DNA of 10,106 bases from Chloroflexota bacterium (lineage in GTDB: Bacteria; Chloroflexota; UBA6077; CF-72), in assembly GCA_019242065.1 (NCBI GenBank), contig JAFAWJ010001073.1:1-10106 (forward strand), written 5' to 3'. A program made the position numbers and the translations under genes. Below the pieces are notes generated by a model. That model ran no database searches. It was not told the origin of the DNA and was given only the letters and a program-made list of their open reading frames with translations. This document shows positions 5,943 to 10,106 of the stretch, one piece after another. Numbering within the stretch: the first letter of the stretch is position 1; every line of letters starts with the position of its first letter.

Positions 5943-6124
5943 CCAGGGGGGAGGGGGCTCGCCGAATCAGGGTGCTCGGGCGTCACGGCTGGCGCGCCGA
6001 AGCGAGAAAAAGGGGAAGGGCTTGGCCGGGCGGCCTGACGGTCCGAGCCTTCCCTCGAGAAGGCCCCCCGACCGTCACGGCCCAGCACCGGACCATTAAG
6101 ACCTACGGATGGGTATGTGTCGCC
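5923..6124. other. Gene-free spacer with G-rich tract and RNA-structure candidates
   Basis: I see no supportable gene here. The stretch holds the right arm of the stop-codon hairpin, a G6-A-G5 tract at 5946-5957, and a second structured element at 6013-6082. Open frames crossing it are rich in Arg, Pro and Gly and have no recognisable motif. The remaining 6302-6438 contains only a small GGCGA/TCGCC hairpin at 6340-6354 and, presumably, the promoter of the second MFS gene, which I could not locate. Confidence 0.6.
6013..6082. promoter_or_regulatory. Structured element with competing stems (attenuator-like candidate)
   Basis: GGCC+TGACGGTC (6032-6043) pairs with GACCGTCA-C-GGCC (6070-6082) with one bulged C. 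Within it GCCTTC (6047-6052) pairs with GAAGGC (6059-6064) around a 6-base loop. The inner left arm, AGCCTTCCC (6046-6054), can alternatively pair with GGGAAGGGCT (6013-6022), which would break the composite hairpin. Two mutually exclusive folds are typical of attenuators or riboswitch expression platforms, but no known riboswitch class is recognised. It could be the leader of the downstream MFS operon, or a terminator for a leftward transcript. Confidence 0.35.
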
Positions 6125-6301
6125 TCAGGCAGCGTGTGCAAAGTCGCCCAGCGAGTATTCCGCCTGGAGGCGAGCGGCCTGCAGCTCACGCGCGAGTGTC
6201 GCCACGTCCAGCCGCAGGATCACCGCCGCCAGACGACGGTACGCCTGATCGCGGGCCACCGTGGTGTCGTCTTGCGTTCGCGGTTCGAAGTTCATGCCCA
6301 T
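6125..6301 (-). CDS. Possible small helical protein, 58 aa
   Basis: I do not recognise a family. The reading frame runs from ATG at 6301 (or ATG at 6295, or GTG at 6310) to TGA at 6127-6125. Third positions are mostly G or C, as in the confirmed genes nearby. The protein is soluble and highly helical: a polar N-terminus (NFEPRTQDDTTVARDQ) is followed by an amphipathic stretch (AYRRLAAVILRLDVATLARE, about 20-39) and a Leu/Ala/Gln-rich end. This pattern could form a coiled coil or a small oligomer. No clear Shine-Dalgarno sequence precedes any of the starts. If real, it is a single leftward gene convergent with the methyltransferase and divergent from the second MFS gene, which suits the hairpins on its downstream side. 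It could also be a chance open frame in GC-rich spacer. Confidence 0.42.
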   Translation of the reverse strand: MGMNFEPRTQDDTTVARDQAYRRLAAVILRLDVATLARELQAARLQAEYSLGDFAHAA

Positions 6302-6438
6302 AGAGTGCACCCGCCCGCGTCACACGAAATCAGGCTTATGGCGAGTTTGTCGCCTGGCCATCCGGTCAGGCCACGTGTCGGTCGAAAGTCCCACGCGTGT
6401 CGGGGCGCGTGACGCCCAGGGGTTACCATCCACGCCAA

Positions 6439-7758
6439 ATGTGCGCCATCTGCGGCATCGCCACGCATATCCCCGACACGTCGGCTCCGTCGGCGGCGCC
6501 AGCGGATCGAACCCGCTTCGCGGCGTTGCGTAACACGGATTGCCGCAACTACATCGTTGGTGCCTCGATGTCGATGGGCGGCGACAGCATCGAGCACGTC
6601 ATCAGCTACTGGGTCATGTACCAGCAGTTCCACTCGCCCGCCCTGGCGGGTTTCGCCGTCATCAGCCACTGGGTCCCGGCGCTGTTCTCGGTCTATTTCG
6701 GCGCGTGGGCGGACAGGTCCGACTGCCGCAAGATCATTCAGCTTGCCCAACTGCTGTACATGTCCGTCTCGGCCACCTGGGGCGTGTTGTTTCTGACCAA
6801 CAGTCTGCAGGTCTGGCAGTGCCTGGTCCTGCTCAGCGTGCATGGTCTGGCAGGGGCCATCTGGGCGCCCGCCGAACAACTGATGCTGCACGACCTGGCC
6901 GGCCGCGAGCAGCTGCCAAGCGCGGTGCGCCTCAACTCGACCGGGCGCAGCACGGGATTCCTGGCCGGCCCGGCCGTCGGCTCGGTGATGCTGCTGGTGC
7001 TCGGACCATCAGTCGGCATTTTCGCCAACATCCTGATGTATCTGCCGATGACGATCTGGCTCGCTCGCACGCCGTACACCGGCCATGTGCGGGACGCCGT
7101 CGGCCCACGCCAGGCGCGGGTGGCGCCCATGGAGGCGATCCAGGTCCTGCGCGAGGCGACGAGTCAGCCCGTGCTGATCAGCATGGTGCTGCTGGGCGGC
7201 TTGAGCTCCTTTCTGATCGGCAGCGGCATCCAGCCGCAGATGCCCGAGTTCGCGATCGACCTCGGCATGAACCAGGGTGGGATTGGCTACGGCCTGCTCC
7301 TGGCGGCCAACTCGGCTGGCGCGGTGATCGGCGGCATCCTCCTCGAGAGCACCCACTGGCTGAAGCCGACGGTGCGCGTGGCGATGATCAGCACGCTGGT
7401 CTGGAGCGGCTGTTTGTTGGGCTTCGCCTTTTCGCAACACTACGTGGTCGCGCTCGCGCTGCTGGTCGGCGCGGGTATGGCCAACCTGGCCTCGCAGGCA
7501 ACCGCCCAGACACTCGTACAACTGATGGCGCCCGCTGAAAAACGTGGGCGCATCGTCGGCGTGTACACCATGGCGAGCAACGGGTTGCGAGCTGGCAGCG
7601 GGTTGACCATCGGACTGGCTGGCGGCCTGATCGGGATCCACTGGTCGCTGGCGCTGAGTGCGCTGACGCTGGCAGTGGTCGTCGTCGCGTTGCTGTGGGT
7701 CACACATCGGTTGGTGGCAGCCAGTCGCGTGACGGTGGCACAACAACGGTTTGCATGA
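6439..7758 (+). CDS. Second MFS transporter, exporter-like
   Basis: From ATG 6439 the product has 439 residues and about twelve membrane segments. The first helix follows the family lead-in RFAALRNTDCRNYIVG (26-41). Motif A is present but degenerate as GAWADRSDCRKI (88-99), with Cys and Lys where RR is usual. The segment MLHDLAGREQLPSAVRLNST (149-168) and its counterpart in the second half, LVQLMAPAEKRGRIVGVYTM (359-378), are typical of the enterobactin-exporter-like subfamily. The protein sits in the cytoplasmic membrane and its substrate is unknown. The start is uncertain: GTG at 6409 and 6397 are in frame and would add 10 or 14 residues, and none has a good ribosome binding site. The N-terminus MCAICGIATH has a CxxC pair, which is unusual for this family. 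The stop overlaps the next gene as ATGA, so the two are probably translated together. Confidence 0.92.
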   Translation: MCAICGIATHIPDTSAPSAAPADRTRFAALRNTDCRNYIVGASMSMGGDSIEHVISYWVMYQQFHSPALAGFAVISHWVPALFSVYFGAWADRSDCRKIIQLAQLLYMSVSATWGVLFLTNSLQVWQCLVLLSVHGLAGAIWAPAEQLMLHDLAGREQLPSAVRLNSTGRSTGFLAGPAVGSVMLLVLGPSVGIFANILMYLPMTIWLARTPYTGHVRDAVGPRQARVAPMEAIQVLREATSQPVLISMVLLGGLSSFLIGSGIQPQMPEFAIDLGMNQGGIGYGLLLAANSAGAVIGGILLESTHWLKPTVRVAMISTLVWSGCLLGFAFSQHYVVALALLVGAGMANLASQATAQTLVQLMAPAEKRGRIVGVYTMASNGLRAGSGLTIGLAGGLIGIHWSLALSALTLAVVVVALLWVTHRLVAASRVTVAQQRFA

Positions 7759-9365
7759 ACGCGATTGCTCGCGCGCTGCGTCCCCGCGGTGGCGTCCCAC
7801 CTGCAGGTGAAACGACGCTGCGCGAGGCGCTCGGCGATTGGGAGGCGCAACTCAGGTTCGAGAGGCTGCGTACCTGGCTGATCCGCGGTGCGGGCGTCGC
7901 ACTGGGCGTGACGTGCCTGGTCGTGATGGTCGGCTGGGTGAGACCCACACCCGAAGCTGACCTGCATCCGTGGGCTGTCGTGCTGGCTGGCGTCGTCGTC
8001 CTGCTCGCGGTCGGCGTGGCGCTGTGGCCCCGTCAGCACATCCGTCACGCGGCCGAGCTCGACCAGCGGCTCGGCTTCGGCGACCGGCTCGCGACGGCGT
8101 GGAGCTTCCGCGACTCCGAACAGCCAATCGTCCGCCTCCAGCGCGCTGACGCGCTCCACGGTCTTCAGCAGCGCACGCCGGCGACCGACCTTCACTGGCA
8201 ACCCGCCCGCCGCGAGTTGTTCGCCGTCGGCGGCGCGGCACTCGTGACGCTCGTGCTGTTCCTCACTCCGAGCCCGCAGCAGAAAGTGCTCGACCAGCAG
8301 GCCGCCGAACAGAACTCGGTCGCACAGGCCAGCCAGCAGCTCGAGACGCTCCGCCAGACAGCGGACGCGTCGAGCAGCCTCACACCTGACCAGGCGCGCC
8401 AGCTCGACGAGCTGCTTCAGCAATCACAAGCTGACCTGCACGACGCGCACTCCCAGCAGGACGCGTCCGCGATCCTCGCGCGTACCCAGGACCAGGTGAC
8501 GCAGCAGCTCGGCGATCCCAACGCCGACCTGCGCGATGAGGCGCTGGCCGCTATGAGCGAGACGCTTGCCGCCGAGCCCCAAACGCAGGCGCTGGCCAGC
8601 GCGCTGCAGCAAGAAAATGCCCAGGCGACCAGCGACGCGCTCAACAAGATCGCAGCACAGTCCGATTCACTGTCGGACGTCGAGCGCCAATCGTTGAGCC
8701 GCGCCCTGCAGCGAGCCGCGAACGTCGGTCGCGCGGACAGTCCCACGTCCAACGCGCTGTCCAACGCCGCGCAGGCCATCAGCTCGGGAACCTCAGCCGA
8801 CGCGGCCCTGTCGCAGGCAGACGCCGCGCTGCGCAATTCGATCCAGGCCTCTCAGTCACAGGCGGCCGTCGACGCGACCGCCCAGCGGATCCACGATCTG
8901 CAGACACGCCTGAACGCGGGAACGCCGATGAGCAGTGACGCTGATCCGATGACCAGCCAGGCCGCGGCCGTCGCCGGCGCCCCCAGCGATGACCCTCTCG
9001 CGCCTGGCGGCACACCGGTACCGCTCGACAGCGGCGCGGGGCAGACCGTGTCCGAGCCGGCCGCGGGTCAGAACGCCCAGGGTGCGGGTGTTGGCACGGC
9101 GGCGCCTGACCAGGCGGGCCAGGCCGCGCCACCGGCGCAGGCTGCCGAAAACGTCTTCGTGCCGGGTCGCCCCGGCGACGGACCCACCGATCAGGACCTG
9201 GTCAATCAGCCTTTTTCTGTCAGCGGCGCGCCGCGGCCGTATCGTGATGTCTTGACTCAGTACGCGCAAAACAGTCGCGACTACGTGGATCGACCCGACA
9301 TTTCGCCCGCCGTCCGCGACCTGGTCAAGCAGTACTTCCAGGACCTGGAGAACGACAACCAGTGA
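7755..9365 (+). CDS. DUF4175-like three-helix membrane protein with Ala/Gln-rich region
   Basis: The 536-residue protein begins at ATG 7755, sharing ATGA with the upstream MFS stop. In-frame starts further upstream lie inside the transporter and are less likely. Membrane segments are at about 43-62 and 72-91, with a third at 155-171. Between the second and third lies RHAAELDQRLGFGDRLATAW (97-116), which resembles the AxxLDxRLGLxxRLxTA motif of DUF4175-like proteins encoded beside MoxR ATPases. Residues 175-390 form a long Ala, Gln and Ser-rich helical, coiled-coil-like region, probably extracytoplasmic. A disordered Pro/Gly/Ala linker follows (about 400-475). The C-terminus PYRDVLTQYAQNSRDYVDRP (495-514) and the following RDLVKQYFQDLEND look conserved and folded. 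The function is unknown. The context suggests a membrane or envelope partner of the MoxR ATPase 21 bp downstream. Confidence 0.85.
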   Translation: MNAIARALRPRGGVPPAGETTLREALGDWEAQLRFERLRTWLIRGAGVALGVTCLVVMVGWVRPTPEADLHPWAVVLAGVVVLLAVGVALWPRQHIRHAAELDQRLGFGDRLATAWSFRDSEQPIVRLQRADALHGLQQRTPATDLHWQPARRELFAVGGAALVTLVLFLTPSPQQKVLDQQAAEQNSVAQASQQLETLRQTADASSSLTPDQARQLDELLQQSQADLHDAHSQQDASAILARTQDQVTQQLGDPNADLRDEALAAMSETLAAEPQTQALASALQQENAQATSDALNKIAAQSDSLSDVERQSLSRALQRAANVGRADSPTSNALSNAAQAISSGTSADAALSQADAALRNSIQASQSQAAVDATAQRIHDLQTRLNAGTPMSSDADPMTSQAAAVAGAPSDDPLAPGGTPVPLDSGAGQTVSEPAAGQNAQGAGVGTAAPDQAGQAAPPAQAAENVFVPGRPGDGPTDQDLVNQPFSVSGAPRPYRDVLTQYAQNSRDYVDRPDISPAVRDLVKQYFQDLENDNQ

Positions 9366-9386
9366 GCTCGCCGCGACCACTCGGGC

Positions 9387-10106
9387 ATGGCTGACCTCGC
9401 CGACTCCCCGCGGGTTTCGGCCGATGCGCAGACGATCGCGGAGTTCGTCCAGCGCGCACGCGACCTCGAACGCGAGCTGCGCAAGGTCATCGTCGGTCAG
9501 CACGAGGCCGTGCGCCAGGTGCTCATCGCGCTGTTCGCCGGCGGGCACGTGCTCCTGGAGGGCGTACCCGGACTCGGCAAGACGCTGCTGGTGCGCACCC
9601 TGGGTGAGACGCTCTCCCTGCGCTTCAGCCGCATCCAGTTCACACCTGACCTCATGCCTGCCGACATCATCGGCACCACCATCGTCAGCGAGGACCTCGA
9701 CGGTCGGCGGGCCCTGCGTTTTCAGGCCGGTCCCGTCTTCGCCAACCTGGTCCTGGCCGACGAGATCAACCGCGCCACGCCCAAAACCCAGTCCGCTTTG
9801 CTCGAAGCCATGCAGGAGCAGACCGTCAGCGTCGGCGAGGCCACCCGTCCCCTGCCGCGTCCCTTCTTCGTCCTCGCGACTCAGAACCCGCTCGAGATGG
9901 AAGGCACCTATCCCCTGCCCGAGGCTCAACTCGACCGCTTCATGTTCAACGTGGTCATCGATTATCTTCCCGAGGATGAGGAGGTCGCCGTCATCCAGCG
10001 GACGACCTCCGGCGCCGACGAAAAGATTGCCACCATCTTCACCGGCGAGGACGTTCTTGCCTTCCATCAACTCGTCCGCAAAGTCCCCATCGCCGAAGAC
10101 CTCGTG
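9387..10106 (+). CDS. MoxR-family AAA+ ATPase (3' end beyond window)
   Basis: The frame is open from ATG 9387 to the last base, giving 240 residues of a protein normally about 320 long. The only candidate start is this ATG, because the upstream gene's TGA is in frame. AAA+ motifs are intact: Walker A GVPGLGKT (59-66), Walker B LVLADEINRA (121-130) with Asp125-Glu126, sensor 1 ATQNP (164-168), and the arginine-finger region QLDRF (181-185). The sequence between Walker A and B, FTPDLMPADIIGTTI (85-99), and GTYPLPEAQLDRFMF (173-187) are MoxR signatures. MoxR proteins are ATP-driven chaperone-like factors that activate partner proteins, usually ones with VWA domains. Many lie beside DUF58 and transglutaminase-like genes linked to envelope and stress functions. 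Here it follows the DUF4175-like gene by 21 bp and is presumably co-transcribed with it. The missing C-terminus should hold the lid domain. Confidence 0.96.
   Translation, partial: MADLADSPRVSADAQTIAEFVQRARDLERELRKVIVGQHEAVRQVLIALFAGGHVLLEGVPGLGKTLLVRTLGETLSLRFSRIQFTPDLMPADIIGTTIVSEDLDGRRALRFQAGPVFANLVLADEINRATPKTQSALLEAMQEQTVSVGEATRPLPRPFFVLATQNPLEMEGTYPLPEAQLDRFMFNVVIDYLPEDEEVAVIQRTTSGADEKIATIFTGEDVLAFHQLVRKVPIAEDLV

Noticed and set aside
6439..6465. N-terminal resemblance of MCAICGI to class II glutamine amidotransferases (MCGI...)
   Set aside because: The following sequence leads straight into an MFS first helix and no amidotransferase residues follow. The match is coincidental.
7440..8423. 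Leftward frame of 327 codons opposite the second MFS and DUF4175-like genes
   Set aside because: Arg/His/Ala-rich with no domain. It opposes two genes linked by an ATGA overlap that have convincing membrane segments.
8856..10070. Leftward frame of 404 codons opposite the MoxR gene
   Set aside because: It covers intact AAA+ motifs on the other strand, so it is an antisense shadow despite its length.
1..10106. Search for CRISPR, insertion sequences, tRNA and phage genes
   Set aside because: By eye I saw no spaced repeats, no transposase motifs, no cloverleaf-like sequence and no phage structural gene. The only clear repeat is the two-unit duplication at the left edge.

Overview
The window is GC-rich bacterial chromosome with dense coding and mostly G or C at third codon positions. 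The gene mix fits an environmental Chloroflexota or an Actinobacteria-like lineage: crotonase and quinone-reductase genes, a mycothiol-type maleylpyruvate isomerase, a beta-class DNA methyltransferase, drug-exporter-like MFS proteins, and a MoxR ATPase next to a three-helix membrane protein. No rRNA, tRNA or single-copy marker is present, so the phylum is inference only. I saw no insertion sequence, CRISPR array or phage structural gene.

Layout. Positions 1-2740 hold a leftward cluster. In transcription order it contains a zinc-free NAD(P)H:quinone reductase-like MDR (2740-1748), a crotonase-fold enoyl-CoA hydratase-like protein coupled to it by a 4-bp GTGA overlap (1751-1002), a four-helix membrane protein 15 bp downstream (986-459), and a 63-residue unknown protein (256-65) whose 3' end lies in a 37-bp tandem duplication. 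A 92-bp divergent spacer leads to a rightward MFS exporter (2833-4095). That gene converges tail to tail on a leftward DinB/MDMPI-family protein (4911-4108), and a small hairpin contains both stop codons. A short divergent spacer with a 10-bp palindrome precedes a rightward N4/N6-type DNA methyltransferase (4954-5922) with an internal helix-turn-helix-like segment and no visible restriction partner.

Positions 5923-6438 are poor in genes. They hold a strong hairpin over the methyltransferase stop, a second structured element with mutually exclusive pairings, and one possible small leftward gene (6301-6125). From 6439 a rightward operon runs off the window: a second MFS exporter, then (ATGA overlap) a DUF4175-like membrane protein with a long Ala/Gln-rich region, then 21 bp later a MoxR-family AAA+ ATPase cut by the window edge. 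MoxR neighbours beyond the edge are usually a DUF58 protein, VWA-domain proteins or a transglutaminase-like protein, in modules tied to cell-envelope or stress functions.

Most genes here are ordinary. The items most worth a second look are the methyltransferase with its embedded DNA-binding-like segment, the RNA-structure candidates at 5898-6082, the missing first glutamate in the crotonase, and the MFS gene coupled to the MoxR module. I do not see convincing evidence for a wholly new system.
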